Positions 25,202 to 34,523 of a stretch of 64,000 nucleotides of DNA are shown here, in pieces. The stretch's first letter is position 1; every line of letters begins with the position of its first letter. Below the pieces are notes generated by a model that was not told the origin of the DNA, did not search any database, and worked only from the letters and a program-made list of their open reading frames with translations. The position numbers were made by a program, and so were the translations under genes. Source of the DNA: Pseudahrensia aquimaris (GTDB lineage Bacteria; Pseudomonadota; Alphaproteobacteria; Rhizobiales; Rhizobiaceae); contig NZ_JBHTJV010000003.1 of NCBI RefSeq assembly GCF_042676045.1, positions 186,001 to 250,000 of the forward strand, read 5' to 3'.

Positions 25202-27190
25202 ATGACCGACTCAACACTCCCAACAGAAACCGCTGAGAAAGACACCGCAATCATTCGGGCAAAACCGCGCGATTCCGGCGATGTTATGTGGGAAGAAGCG
25301 GCACAATTGAGCGATTTGCGCGGTGCAGCGCTTATCGGCGATTTGGTCAAACGTTTGCCAGCCAAGCCTGGCGTCTATCGCATGATGAACGCTGCCGGCG
25401 ATGTGCTTTATGTTGGCAAAGCGAAAAATCTGAAAAACCGGGTTCAGAACTATGCACGCGGCATCGGCCACGGCGGCAACCGCACGGCGCGGATGATCGC
25501 CGAGACTGCGGCGATGGATTTCATTACCACGCACACAGAAACTGAATCGCTCCTGCTGGAAGCAAACCTCATCAAACGCCTGCGACCGCGCTTCAACGTG
25601 CTGATGCGCGACGACAAGTCGTTTCCCTATATTCTGCTTTCTGGAGATCACGAAGCGCCCGGCCTGTTCAAGCACCGCGGTGCGCGCAACCGGAAGGGGC
25701 AGTATTTTGGACCGTTCGCATCCGCCGGTGCGGTTAATACCACCATTAACGCGCTGCAACGCATATTCTTGCTGCGCACGTGCACCGATTCTTTCTACGC
25801 CGCCCGCACCCGCCCCTGCCTGTTGCACCAGATTAAGCGCTGCGCCGGGCCATGCACCGGCGAAATCTCGCAGGAAGACTATACAGCACTGGTGAAGGAG
25901 GCTCAGGGCTTCCTCACGGGAAAATCCAGCACGTTGAAAACCGCCTATTCGGAACGGATGCAGAAGGCTTCTGACGAGCTGGATTTTGAAACCGCCGCCC
26001 TTTATCGCGACCGCCTCGCCTCGCTGTCTCACGTTCAGGCCCACCAAGGTATCAACCCGCAGACGGTGGATGAAGCAGATATTTTTGCCGTTCACCAAGA
26101 GGGCGGACAATTTTGCATTCAGGTGTTCTTCTTCCGCACAGGCCAAAACTGGGGCAACCGGGCATATTTTCCGCGAGCGGACAAAAGCTACGAAGAGGCC
26201 GAAGTTATGGCCGCATTCGTTAGCCAGTTTTATGACGACAAGCCTGTGCCGAAGCTGGTTCTCGTTTCGCACGAAATTGCAGAAGCTGATCTCATTGCAG
26301 AGGCACTTTCTCTGAAGGCAGAGCGCAAGGTTCAAATCTACAAGCCCCAACGCGGTGAAAAGCGCGAACTGGTTGAGATGGTCGCACGCAATGCACGCGA
26401 AGCGCTGGGCCGAAAACTCGCAGAAGGCGCAACACAGACGAAATTGCTGGAGGGCATCAAAGAGACCTTCGGGCTGGAGCGGGTACCGCGTCGTATTGAA
26501 GTGTACGACAACTCTCACATCATGGGGACAAATGCCGTTGGCGGAATGATTGTTGCTGGGCCGGAAGGTTTTGTGAAAAACCAATACCGCAAGTTCAATA
26601 TCAAAGACGAAGATATCACGCCCGGCGATGACTACGGAATGATGCGTGAAGTGTTCATGCGTCGTTTTTCAAGGTTGCTCAAAGAGCATGGAGAGCGCGG
26701 CGAGGATGAACACGCTGATAAAGATGCCGTTGGCCCTTGGCCTGATCTGGTTTTGATAGACGGCGGTGCGGGGCAATTGTCTGCCGTGCGCGAGGTTATG
26801 AAAGAACTTGGTTTGTCGCAGGAGCAAGTGCCACTGGTTGGCGTTGCCAAAGGCATTGATCGGGATGCTGGACGCGAACGGTTTTTCATGCCGGGCAAGC
26901 AGCCTTTTAGCCTGCCGCTGCGCGATCCTGTTCTCTATTTCATCCAGCGTATGCGCGACGAAGCGCACCGATTTGCCATCGGCACGCACCGTTCCCGACG
27001 CAAGAAGGATATGGTGAAAAATCCGCTCGATGAAATTCCGGGCATTGGCCCCGGTCGCAAGCGGGCAATTCTGCACTATTTCGGCTCTGCCAAATCTGCT
27101 GCCCGCGCCGGCGTGGAAGATTTGAAAAAGGTCGATGGCATTTCAGAAGCCATGGCACAGACGATTTATGACCATTTCCAAAAGGGCTGA
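25202..27190 (+). CDS. uvrC: Excinuclease ABC subunit C
   Basis: A 662-residue UvrC of full length. It has the GIY-YIG nuclease domain (PGVYRMM...DVLYVGKA near residues 57-80), a cysteine region (CLLHQIKRCAGPC), the UVR domain, and the RNase-H-like second nuclease (EVYDNSHIMGTNAVGGMIV). Tandem helix-hairpin-helix motifs close the protein (IPGIGPGRKRAILHYFGS). It makes both incisions in nucleotide excision repair with UvrAB. pgsA follows after 58 bp, a widely conserved order. Confidence 0.97.
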   Translation: MTDSTLPTETAEKDTAIIRAKPRDSGDVMWEEAAQLSDLRGAALIGDLVKRLPAKPGVYRMMNAAGDVLYVGKAKNLKNRVQNYARGIGHGGNRTARMIAETAAMDFITTHTETESLLLEANLIKRLRPRFNVLMRDDKSFPYILLSGDHEAPGLFKHRGARNRKGQYFGPFASAGAVNTTINALQRIFLLRTCTDSFYAARTRPCLLHQIKRCAGPCTGEISQEDYTALVKEAQGFLTGKSSTLKTAYSERMQKASDELDFETAALYRDRLASLSHVQAHQGINPQTVDEADIFAVHQEGGQFCIQVFFFRTGQNWGNRAYFPRADKSYEEAEVMAAFVSQFYDDKPVPKLVLVSHEIAEADLIAEALSLKAERKVQIYKPQRGEKRELVEMVARNAREALGRKLAEGATQTKLLEGIKETFGLERVPRRIEVYDNSHIMGTNAVGGMIVAGPEGFVKNQYRKFNIKDEDITPGDDYGMMREVFMRRFSRLLKEHGERGEDEHADKDAVGPWPDLVLIDGGAGQLSAVREVMKELGLSQEQVPLVGVAKGIDRDAGRERFFMPGKQPFSLPLRDPVLYFIQRMRDEAHRFAIGTHRSRRKKDMVKNPLDEIPGIGPGRKRAILHYFGSAKSAARAGVEDLKKVDGISEAMAQTIYDHFQKG

Positions 27191-27248
27191 TACGAAAAGG
27201 GCATATACTCCATTGAATTTAGAGCACCGATAGGATTGAGATGCGGGT

Positions 27249-27869
27249 ATGACCGTCGATACCAAAATCAAGCGCGAAGCCGGGCCGTGGAGCATTCCCA
27301 ATCTGCTCACCTATGGCCGTATCTTGGCTGTGCCGTTGGTTGTGCTTTGCTTCTTTCTGGAAGGCCGGTTGCAGACATTGGATCAGGCTACGGATTTTAC
27401 CCGTTGGTCGGCGCTGGCGATTTTCGTTATCGCCAGTTTCACCGATTTTCTTGACGGCTATCTTGCCCGCATTTGGGAACAGACCTCCTCTCTCGGTCGT
27501 ATGCTGGATCCGATCGCAGACAAACTTCTTGTTGCTGCCTGTCTGTTGCTCCTTTCTGCTGACGGCACGATTGCCGGTTGGACCACCTGGGCGGCGATTA
27601 TCATCTTGAGCCGCGAGATCCTCGTTTCCGGTTTGCGCGAGTATCTGGCTGAACTGAAAGTTTCTGTTCCTGTAACGAAGGTTGCGAAGTGGAAGACCAC
27701 GCTTCAGATGATCGCTATCGGCTTTTTGCTCGCCGGACCGGCGGGCGAGAAGGTTTTGCCTTATACGATTGAAATCGGGCTTGCCCTGCTTTGGGCATCG
27801 GCTGTTGTTACGCTCTATACTGGTTGGGACTATTTCCGCGCTGGATTGAAGCATATGATCGTCGACTGA
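27249..27869 (+). CDS. pgsA: CDP-diacylglycerol--glycerol-3-phosphate 3-phosphatidyltransferase
   Basis: A 206-residue membrane enzyme with WSIPNLLTYGRILAVPLVV at the start and the CDP-alcohol signature DFLDGYLARIW...LGRMLDPIADK. It makes phosphatidylglycerophosphate. Position directly after uvrC and before moaD is the classic PgsA setting, which makes this copy the likely true PgsA rather than the one at 16068. Confidence 0.94.
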   Translation: MTVDTKIKREAGPWSIPNLLTYGRILAVPLVVLCFFLEGRLQTLDQATDFTRWSALAIFVIASFTDFLDGYLARIWEQTSSLGRMLDPIADKLLVAACLLLLSADGTIAGWTTWAAIIILSREILVSGLREYLAELKVSVPVTKVAKWKTTLQMIAIGFLLAGPAGEKVLPYTIEIGLALLWASAVVTLYTGWDYFRAGLKHMIVD

Positions 27870-27923
27870 TCGAACGCCGCTTGCACTTCGCGTTCGCTAC
27901 ACTTTGAGGAATGGGAGTCAGGT

Positions 27924-28178
27924 TTGGTTAAGCTAATCTACTTTTCATGGGTCCGGGAACGGGTCGGTTTTAACGAAGAAGAAATCGAACTGCCGGATGG
28001 TGTTGCCACGGTTCGCGATCTTCTGGGGTGGTTGCGGACGCGCGGGCAGAACTATCAGCACGCACTTGAATTTCCCGAGATCATCCGCGTCGCTCTCGAC
28101 CAAGAGCACGCGAACCACGAAGACACTGTCGGGACCGCAAAGGAGATTGCGCTGTTCCCGCCCATGACCGGAGGATAA
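27924..28178 (+). CDS. moaD: Molybdopterin synthase small subunit
   Basis: An 84-residue ubiquitin-like protein ending in the required Gly-Gly (FPPMTGG), which carries the sulfur as thiocarboxylate. The start is TTG at 27924, with GGGAG 8 bp before. The ATG at 27911 is in another frame and closes after six codons. moaE follows after 3 bp, so the two subunits are co-translated. Confidence 0.94.
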   Translation: MVKLIYFSWVRERVGFNEEEIELPDGVATVRDLLGWLRTRGQNYQHALEFPEIIRVALDQEHANHEDTVGTAKEIALFPPMTGG

Positions 28179-28181
28179 TCC

Positions 28182-28649
28182 ATGGAATCGCGAATTCCGA
28201 CAATCAAAGTGCAGACTGCGGACTTCAACGTCGCTGCCGAAATCGAAAAACTTACTCATGGCCGCACCGATATCGGCGCTGTTGTAAACTTCGTTGGCCT
28301 GTGCCGCAGCGAAGACGACACGCTGGAAGCGCTGGAGCTGGAGCACTATCCCGGCATGGCCGTGAAGCAACTTGAAGCGCTCGCCCGCGAAGCGACTGAC
28401 CGCTGGCCGCTTGATGGCGTGACGATCATCCACCGCCACGGACGCATTGAACCGGGCCAGCAGATTGTGCTTGTGGTCGCCACCAGCATGCACCGCGACG
28501 CCGCTTTTGAGGGCGCTCGTTTCATGATGGATTATCTGAAAACCGACGCACCTTTCTGGAAGAAAGAGCACAAAGTCGGCCAAACAGACGGAAGCTGGGT
28601 CGACGCCCACGATGCCGATCTGATGGCCCGCCAGCGGTGGGCTTCCTGA
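28182..28649 (+). CDS. moaE: Molybdopterin synthase catalytic subunit
   Basis: A 155-residue MoaE with ALELEHYPGMAVKQL, VTIIHRHGRIEPGQQIV, and TDAPFWKKEH, where the lysines contact the substrate precursor Z. With MoaD it forms the dithiolene of molybdopterin, used by enzymes like the one at 19158. A terminator-like hairpin follows at 28677. Confidence 0.95.
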   Translation: MESRIPTIKVQTADFNVAAEIEKLTHGRTDIGAVVNFVGLCRSEDDTLEALELEHYPGMAVKQLEALAREATDRWPLDGVTIIHRHGRIEPGQQIVLVVATSMHRDAAFEGARFMMDYLKTDAPFWKKEHKVGQTDGSWVDAHDADLMARQRWAS

Positions 28650-28676
28650 ACCCGACAGACTTAGCAAAGATCAGTG

Positions 28677-28717
28677 ACGCCACCTTGTCCCGTTCGGGCG
28701 GGGTGGCGTTTTCTGTT
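28677..28717 (+). terminator. Terminator after moaE
   Basis: Stem ACGCCACC (28677-28684) with GGTGGCGT (28702-28709), an inner CCCG/CGGG pairing in the loop, then a T-rich tail (TTTCTGTTT). Placed 28 bp after the moaE stop. Confidence 0.8.
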
Positions 28718-28748
28718 TGAGAACGAGCAGCCGTTAAGCGGTCGCTCC

Positions 28749-28866
28749 AGACCCACCCGTCGTTATTACGGGGCTGGGGCAGCCAAAACCCGGAACCCAG
28801 TTCGGTGTGGGTGGGCCTCTCGGCACTGGATCCCGGACTCCGGCTCAGGCGGCTCCGGGATGACGA
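28749..28866. repeat. Palindromic intergenic repeat region
   Basis: This gap holds no gene. It contains ATCCCGGA (28830-28837) facing TCCGGGAT (28854-28861), followed by GACGACG. The surrounding CACTGGATCCCGG...CTCCGGGATGACG wording resembles a dispersed palindromic element common between genes in Alphaproteobacteria. A second pair, CCCACCC and GGGTGGG, encloses the left part. It lies between the moaE terminator and the end of the desaturase gene. Confidence 0.6.
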
Positions 28867-28910
28867 CGTTGGGGTTGGGTGCTGGAAGGTTGTTGATTTA
28901 CCAGAACAGC

Positions 28911-30011
28911 CTAAACCGCCAAATCCACGTCTGCGTGAAATTCATCGCGGTAGGGTTTTGCGCCCTTTGGCAATTCGCGCTTGAGCCAATAGTGCTCGCC
29001 GTTCATCTGACGACGCCAGACACTCCACATCTCCTTGAAGCCATCGAGGAAACCCGAATTTGGTTCCGGCAGATCGTGTTTGATCAGGTCGTGAAGTTTT
29101 GGCAGCGCGTGATACGGCACCATCGGAAACATGTGGTGTTCGACGTGGTAATTCATGTTGAGATAGATGAAACGGCTGATCGGGTTCATGTAGACCGTGC
29201 GCGTGTTCAGCCGGTGGTCCAGCACGTCTTCTGCAAGGCCGCCATGTTGCAACAGGCCGGTCAAGACGTGGTGCCAAGCGCCGTAGAGGCGCGGCAGGCC
29301 GATGACCATGAGCGGCAGCATGGATTGCATGGCAATGGCGGTGAGGATCACGGTTGTGTAAATTGCCACCCACCAGCGCGCGACGGCGATCATTTTGGGC
29401 TGTTCCGGCTTCGGCACATACAGCGCCTGATCGGCGGTGACGGTGCCTGTGGCGTTGATCACCATGGTTTTAAGGCCGTTCCAAGCGTCCAGAATGCCCA
29501 CCATGTTCAGCGCAGCGACCACAAGATTGGGCGGCTGCATAATGTTGATCTCGGGATCACGGCCCACGATGATTGTATCGCTGTGGTGGCGCGAATGGCT
29601 CCACCTCCAGCCGATCGGGTTTCGGATCATGCAGAAGCAGGCGATCTGATAGGTAACGCGGTTCATCCAGCGGGTCTTGAACGCCGTGCCGTGGCCACAT
29701 TCGTGCCAGCGGCTGTCGCTCGCCGAGCCGTAGAGTACACCATAAGCCAGCCAAAACGGCGCAGACCACCAACTCGGCCAGAGCGCGATGGCTGTGACTG
29801 CGAAGACAACCATCAGGCCCAACCAAATGATCGTATCGCGGATGGCCGGACCGTCCTTGCGCTCCATCAATTCGCGCAGTTTTTCGCGGGGCACGTCTGT
29901 ATGGTACCACTGCGCCGCCACAAGCCCGCGCTCGACGGCCTGTTTGGCGCTTTCGCCGTGGAGAGAATAATCGCGGACGGTCGCGCCGCGCTCTTCCATT
30001 GTCAATGTCAT
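28911..30011 (-). CDS. Fatty acid desaturase family protein
   Basis: A 366-residue membrane di-iron protein with all three histidine boxes: HECGH near residue 104, HSRHHS near 140, and HVEHHMFP near 295. Hydrophobic pairs lie at about 60-95 and 210-250. Such enzymes insert double bonds or hydroxyl groups into acyl chains or carotenoid-like substrates. The N-terminal half (ERGLVAAQWYHTDVPREKL) resembles members used on unusual lipids, so the exact substrate is open. Oxygen and electron donors would be needed. Divergent from the gene at 30185. Confidence 0.88.
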   Translation of the reverse strand: MTLTMEERGATVRDYSLHGESAKQAVERGLVAAQWYHTDVPREKLRELMERKDGPAIRDTIIWLGLMVVFAVTAIALWPSWWSAPFWLAYGVLYGSASDSRWHECGHGTAFKTRWMNRVTYQIACFCMIRNPIGWRWSHSRHHSDTIIVGRDPEINIMQPPNLVVAALNMVGILDAWNGLKTMVINATGTVTADQALYVPKPEQPKMIAVARWWVAIYTTVILTAIAMQSMLPLMVIGLPRLYGAWHHVLTGLLQHGGLAEDVLDHRLNTRTVYMNPISRFIYLNMNYHVEHHMFPMVPYHALPKLHDLIKHDLPEPNSGFLDGFKEMWSVWRRQMNGEHYWLKRELPKGAKPYRDEFHADVDLAV

Positions 30012-30184
30012 CGCCGAAACCTCCCTCAGCCGCGTCTGTTGTCAACACTATCGCGATGCGTGGCAAAGAAAAGTCCAAAGAAGCCGCAACCTATGACTCT
30101 TTGTCTCGCTTTCATGGGTGTTTTGACGCGGCGTGGCCTGTCAATGTGGCCGAAACGGTCGGGTGTGAACGCAGGACTTTTATC

Positions 30185-30955
30185 GTGGTGAAATCTGTTC
30201 TCATTCTCGGCAGTGCGCCTGATGCTGTGCGCGCGCGGGATTTTGACACCGCTGCGCTTGATGCTGTCGTCGCGTTGAACAACGCATGGCAGATCATCCC
30301 GGGTTGGAGCCACGCGATCTATCCGGAAGACTTTCCCGATTCCAAACACCCAAGCCCCAGCGCGGCGCAGCGCGTGGTGACCTATGAAGGCTATGTGCCC
30401 GCCAACAATGCATATGGCGGCATCGTTTATGCTGGCGGAACGATGGCTTTCACCGCTGGTTATTGGGCGCTGGCGACCTTGCGGCCGGACGTCATGATGT
30501 TTTGCGGTTGTGACATGGTGTATGATCATGTGAACGGCAAATCGCATTTCTACGGGTGTGGCGAAGCCGACCCTCTCCGCAAGGATCCAACGCTTCAATC
30601 GCTGAAAGCCAAGGCAAACCGCCTCATGCTGCTGGCGGCATCGCAAGGTTGTGCAGTCGCAAACCTTTCCGATCTTCCCAAAAGCCGCCTCACTTTTCCC
30701 TCACTCAATCATCAGCGGCTTAGCCATTTATCGGCGCCAGACCATGCGCGGCTGCTTGGAGAAATTGAAGCGGGGACAGATGTGGACGAGATGCGCTGCG
30801 CTTTGGCCCACGAAAGCCACGCGGAGCAATTCGTTGAAAGTGGTGATTATTGGAACGCGATGGAGACGCTTGATCCTGCGGCGTTGCGCAAGATTGACCG
30901 GGTTTGGGAGCGCGCTTTCACGGCGCAGGACAAAGAAAAACCCGGCAACGCTTGA
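30185..30955 (+). CDS. Conserved hypothetical protein with Rossmann-like start
   Basis: A protein of about 256 residues beginning VVKSVLILGSAPDAVRARD, a beta strand and glycine loop, followed by VVALNNAWQIIPGWSHAIYPEDFP and a cysteine-rich FCGCDMVYDH. The pattern of a dinucleotide- or sugar-nucleotide-binding fold with a D-x-V-V-A-L-N-N turn resembles proteins of glycosyltransferase-like families, but I cannot name it. The frame is open from 29999. GTG 30185 (or 30188) after AGGAC gives the sensible N-terminus; upstream residues are antisense to the desaturase promoter region. Confidence 0.7.
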   Translation: MVKSVLILGSAPDAVRARDFDTAALDAVVALNNAWQIIPGWSHAIYPEDFPDSKHPSPSAAQRVVTYEGYVPANNAYGGIVYAGGTMAFTAGYWALATLRPDVMMFCGCDMVYDHVNGKSHFYGCGEADPLRKDPTLQSLKAKANRLMLLAASQGCAVANLSDLPKSRLTFPSLNHQRLSHLSAPDHARLLGEIEAGTDVDEMRCALAHESHAEQFVESGDYWNAMETLDPAALRKIDRVWERAFTAQDKEKPGNA

Positions 30956-30995
30956 GCGCGACCGGGTCTTTGCAAAAGACTTAGGTAAGACTGGC

Positions 30996-31418
30996 TTAGC
31001 CGGCGATGTCGCGCTCAGCAAACCAGAAGGCGATCTCGCGAGCGGCTGTTTCTGGTGCGTCGGAACCGTGGACGGAGTTTTCTCCCAGCGACAATGCGTA
31101 TTCCTTGCGGATCGTGCCGGCGTCGGCTTCTGCCGGGTTGGTTGCGCCCATCACTTCGCGGTTTTTCGCAATCGCGTTTTCGCCTTCGAGAACCTGAACG
31201 ACCGTTGGGCCGGAGGACATGAACTCTGTCAGCTCACCGAAGAAAGGACGCTCGGAGTGTTCGGCGTAAAATGCTTGCGCATCGCGCAGGCTCATGTGGA
31301 CGCGCTTGGAAGCGACGACACGCAGGCCAGCTTCTTCAAGATGGGCGGTGATTTTGCCCGTCAGATTGCGTTTCGTTGCGTCGGGTTTGATCATGGAAAA
31401 GGTGCGTTCGATGGCCAT
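30996..31418 (-). CDS. ndk: Nucleoside diphosphate kinase
   Basis: A 140-residue NDK of normal length. IERTFSMIKPDATKRN opens it, and the catalytic phosphohistidine lies in GENSVHGSDAPETA near residue 117. It equilibrates nucleoside di- and triphosphates in the cytoplasm. The gene faces the hypothetical gene at 30185 across a 40-bp gap with a weak hairpin. Confidence 0.98.
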   Translation of the reverse strand: MAIERTFSMIKPDATKRNLTGKITAHLEEAGLRVVASKRVHMSLRDAQAFYAEHSERPFFGELTEFMSSGPTVVQVLEGENAIAKNREVMGATNPAEADAGTIRKEYALSLGENSVHGSDAPETAAREIAFWFAERDIAG

Positions 31419-31499
31419 CTTTGTGGTTCCTGAAAAGTTGAAAACGGGGAGGATTGGCGCAGCCTATAGCGAAGCCGTGCGCGGGCCGCAAGAACTTAG

Positions 31500-32297
31500 C
31501 TACGTCAGCGGCCAACCGCTCGCGCCCGTGGCGATGAAAGCACCGTTGCGATAACCCGGCTTGCCATATCTCAGCGCGGTTCCGTCGCTCGCCATCATAT
31601 GCCCGCCAGCAGCCCGAAGGATCGCATCGCCAGCCGCCGTGTCCCATTCCATAATCGACGAGAAGCGCGAATAGAGATCGGCTTTGCCTTGGGCGATGAG
31701 ACAAAACTTCAAAGACGAGCCGATGGTCGCCGCGCTGCCCTTGTGATGTTGCGCGAGCCAATCGTCGGTTTGCGCGTCGCGGTGGCTGCGGCTGACCATC
31801 GCCACACCGCCACCTGCGGGACGTTCGCGGGCTTCGATGACATGGGTGCTGCCGCCGGTGGAAAGTGCTGCCCCCTCGCCCACCACGCCTGCAAATAGCT
31901 GGTCGAGCATCGGCGCGTAGATTGCGCCAAGAACGGGCGTGCCGTGCTCGATGAGCGCGATGTTGACGGTAAACTCGCCCGTGCCGTCGGTGCGCAAAAA
32001 CTCTTTGGTGCCGTCCAGCGGATCAACGATAAAAAAAGCGTCCGCTGGCGGGAGGTCGTGGTTTTCCGGCGTTTCTTCGGAGATGATGCGGATTTCCGGC
32101 GCGATAGCGGCCAGTCCTTTTTCGATGATGGCGTTGGCGGCTTTGTCAGCGCGGGTGACGGGGGAACCGTCATCTTTAATTTCGGCTTCTGTCCCTTCGC
32201 GATAAATTTCCGCGATAACCCGTCCCGCCTCGCGCATGATCGGAAACAGGTCTTTCAAAATGTTGGAATGACGCGAACGGGCAGGATCGTGGGTCAT
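31500..32297 (-). CDS. cysQ: 3'(2'),5'-bisphosphate nucleotidase (CysQ-like)
   Basis: A 265-residue lithium-sensitive phosphatase. The family metal motifs are FIVDPLDGTKEFL (near residue 90) and WDTAAGDAILRAAGG (near 220), with an SEETPE metal glutamate before. The size and K-E-F after D-G-T fit CysQ, which removes the 3' phosphate from PAP(S) in sulfate assimilation, better than inositol monophosphatase. It is followed after 81 bp by ndk and preceded by a GST gene 9 bp upstream. Confidence 0.9.
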   Translation of the reverse strand: MTHDPARSRHSNILKDLFPIMREAGRVIAEIYREGTEAEIKDDGSPVTRADKAANAIIEKGLAAIAPEIRIISEETPENHDLPPADAFFIVDPLDGTKEFLRTDGTGEFTVNIALIEHGTPVLGAIYAPMLDQLFAGVVGEGAALSTGGSTHVIEARERPAGGGVAMVSRSHRDAQTDDWLAQHHKGSAATIGSSLKFCLIAQGKADLYSRFSSIMEWDTAAGDAILRAAGGHMMASDGTALRYGKPGYRNGAFIATGASGWPLT

Positions 32298-32306
32298 GGT
32301 GGTTCC

Positions 32307-32987
32307 CTATGCTGCCAACTGCGCCTTGCGGCCATCGCCGTCATACATATCGAGCAGCGCGTTCAACCAGCGGGCCATGTTGTTGTCTTTCGGCAGGAAA
32401 GTGTCGCCGGTGAAAATACGCAGCCATTGCAGCGCACCGAAAGCCACGTAGTCGGCAAATTGCGGGTTTTCGCCACCGATGAAATCCTGCTTTTTCAGAG
32501 TCAGTTCCAGCGGCACCAGCGCCTTGTTGAGCGCGTCGGGCGTCTTGGGGAATTTGGCGTGGAATTCCTCTAGCGTCATGCCAAAAACCTTCTCGCGGGT
32601 GGTGCGGAAGAAAGCCTGATCTTCCGGCGCGAGCGCGTTGTAAATGTCCATGAGGCACAATTGCACCACGGCGGGGTGAAGCTGGGTTTGCGTCCAATTG
32701 ATGATGAAAGCGGTGAGCGCTTCATCGCCGATCAGCTTTGGCTTATCGGGGTGTTTTTCATCCAAATATTTGGCAATCTCGAAACTGTCTTCAACGACCG
32801 TATCGCCATCGCGCATGATCGGCACGCGCCGCCCTTCGCCCTCGGTAGAGGCTACCTGCGTGAAGGGCACGGGAACCGTCTCGAAATCCAAGCCCTTGTG
32901 GGCCAGCGACAGGCGGGTTTTCCAGCAATGGGGGCTGAACAAAAGAGTATCGTGCGCGCCGCACAGTTCGTATAGCTTGATGGTCAT
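32307..32987 (-). CDS. Glutathione S-transferase family protein
   Basis: A 226-residue GST with the N-terminal thioredoxin-like domain (LYELCGAHDTLLFSPHCWKT, RVPIMRDGDTVVEDSFEIAKYL) and a helical C-terminal domain. The form of the N-terminal segment resembles the LigF/beta-etherase branch of bacterial GSTs. The substrate is unknown. Same strand as and 9 bp before the CysQ-like gene, so probably one transcript. Confidence 0.88.
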   Translation of the reverse strand: MTIKLYELCGAHDTLLFSPHCWKTRLSLAHKGLDFETVPVPFTQVASTEGEGRRVPIMRDGDTVVEDSFEIAKYLDEKHPDKPKLIGDEALTAFIINWTQTQLHPAVVQLCLMDIYNALAPEDQAFFRTTREKVFGMTLEEFHAKFPKTPDALNKALVPLELTLKKQDFIGGENPQFADYVAFGALQWLRIFTGDTFLPKDNNMARWLNALLDMYDGDGRKAQLAA

Positions 32988-33063
32988 TGGTAACAGTCTT
33001 CCGATTGCGTGGCCTTCCGCTTACCACGCTGTCCAAATCGGCAAAAGCTCTGGGGAGCGTTCC

Positions 33064-33576
33064 ATGCTTGAAACTTTTCGCACGTTTGCCCGCTACAACG
33101 GATGGGCCAATACCTTGCTATACGATGCGGTGGCTGAACTCGACGACGCCGCCTTCAACAGCGATTGCGGCCTGTTCTTCCGCGATCTGGCGGGCACGCT
33201 CAATCATCTGGTTGTTGCCGACCAAATCTGGATGCGTCGCTTCACCGGCGAAGGTCCGACGCCGACAACGCTTGACGGGCGCCCCTACCCGCAATTCGCT
33301 GATCTGCGCACGGCGCGGGAGGCGCTTGATGCACGTATCATCAAGTGGACCTTGAGGCTGAATGAGGCGGCCGTGAACAGCGAGTTCACCTATACGCCCG
33401 TCACGGACCCGACGCCGATTACGCAGGTGATGTCGGCAACGCTGAGCCACTTCTTCAACCACCAGACCCACCATCGCGGCCAAGCCCATGCGGCGCTGAC
33501 TCAACTGACGGGCAAGGCGCCGAGCATGGATCTCATCTATTTCCAGCGCCACGAACGCCTTCAGGACGCTTCGTGA
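33064..33576 (+). CDS. DinB family protein
   Basis: A 170-residue four-helix-bundle protein. The three metal ligands expected of DinB/YfiT folds are visible as histidines in LAGTLNHLVVADQIW and in HFFNHQTHHRGQAHAAL. Such proteins often act as thiol-dependent transferases or are damage-inducible with unknown role. ATG 33064 is the family start; upstream sequence in this frame is antisense to the GST gene. Its stop overlaps the next gene (GTGA). Confidence 0.88.
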   Translation: MLETFRTFARYNGWANTLLYDAVAELDDAAFNSDCGLFFRDLAGTLNHLVVADQIWMRRFTGEGPTPTTLDGRPYPQFADLRTAREALDARIIKWTLRLNEAAVNSEFTYTPVTDPTPITQVMSATLSHFFNHQTHHRGQAHAALTQLTGKAPSMDLIYFQRHERLQDAS

Positions 33577-34484
33577 AGCGCGACCGGATAGACACTTTTG
33601 CGGCAACCAGCCTGATCGCGTTTTCGGCGCTGTTGGGGTTGAACCAGGTGATGATCAAGGTCGTGAACGCTGGTTTGCAGCCAGTTTTTCAAGCCGGTCT
33701 GCGCTCATTGATTGCCCTGCCCTTTGTCGTGGCGTGGTGCCTGTGGCGGGGCAAGAAAATGGGCTTTGGCGAGGGCACGTTCTGGCCCGGCATTTTGTGC
33801 GGCATGCTGTTTGGCGGCGAATTTATCCTGCTGTTTCTGGCGCTCGACTACACAACCGTTTCCCGCACCGCGATTTTCTTTTACACGATGCCCTTCTGGC
33901 TGGCGATTGCCGCACATTTTCTCATTCCCGGCGAACGACTGACCACAGTGCGCGTCTGTGGGTTGGTTCTGGCTTTCGCAGGCGTCGTGCTTGCCTTGTC
34001 GGAAGATTCCGCAACGCTGGGGCCGGACGCACTGCTGGGTGATTTTCTTTGCCTGATCGCCGCAATGATGTGGGGCGGCATTGCGCTGGTGGCACGCACC
34101 ACGGCGCTTTCGAAATCAACGCCGGAAATGCAACTCATCTATCAATTGCTGGTCTCGGCACCGATGATCCTTTTCGCCTCGCTGTTTTTTGGCGATTTTG
34201 TGCGCGAGTTGGAATGGTATCATCTCGCCATTCTCGGCACCCAGTCGGTTGTGGTGGTCGCCTTCGGCTTTGCGTTCTGGTTCTGGATATTGTCCGTCTA
34301 TCCCGCATCAGACATGGCGAGTTTCGGCTTTCTCGCGCCGGTTTTCGGCGTGTTTTTCGCTTGGGCAATTCTGGGGGATGAAGTCGGACCTGTGCTGATC
34401 GTTTCGCTGGTCATGGTGGGCGCGGGCATTGTGTTGGTGAACCGAAAGCCAAAACAGGCGGTTGTCGAAAACGCCGCCGAATAA
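33573..34484 (+). CDS. DMT-superfamily (EamA) exporter
   Basis: A 303-residue membrane protein with ten predicted transmembrane segments arranged as two EamA repeats (about 10-140 and 150-290). The start is GTG 33573, which shares bases with the DinB stop codon, so translation is probably coupled. EamA proteins export amino acids or metabolites; no substrate can be inferred. An ABC-F gene follows after 39 bp. Confidence 0.9.
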   Translation: MKRDRIDTFAATSLIAFSALLGLNQVMIKVVNAGLQPVFQAGLRSLIALPFVVAWCLWRGKKMGFGEGTFWPGILCGMLFGGEFILLFLALDYTTVSRTAIFFYTMPFWLAIAAHFLIPGERLTTVRVCGLVLAFAGVVLALSEDSATLGPDALLGDFLCLIAAMMWGGIALVARTTALSKSTPEMQLIYQLLVSAPMILFASLFFGDFVRELEWYHLAILGTQSVVVVAFGFAFWFWILSVYPASDMASFGFLAPVFGVFFAWAILGDEVGPVLIVSLVMVGAGIVLVNRKPKQAVVENAAE

Positions 34485-34523
34485 GGCCTTGCGCACCTCG
34501 CCGCTTTGGCCCAAAAGCGCGGC

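Noticed and set aside
25211..26584. Minus-strand frame of 457 codons opposite uvrC
   Set aside because: Shadow of a well-conserved uvrC; no recognisable domain.
28674..30191. Plus-strand frame of 505 codons opposite the desaturase
   Set aside because: Antisense of a clear three-histidine-box desaturase; rich in histidine and valine as expected from mirror coding.
30966..30980. Hairpin GTCTTT-GCA-AAAGAC between two convergent genes as terminator
   Set aside because: Six AT-rich pairs and no T-run; too weak to call.
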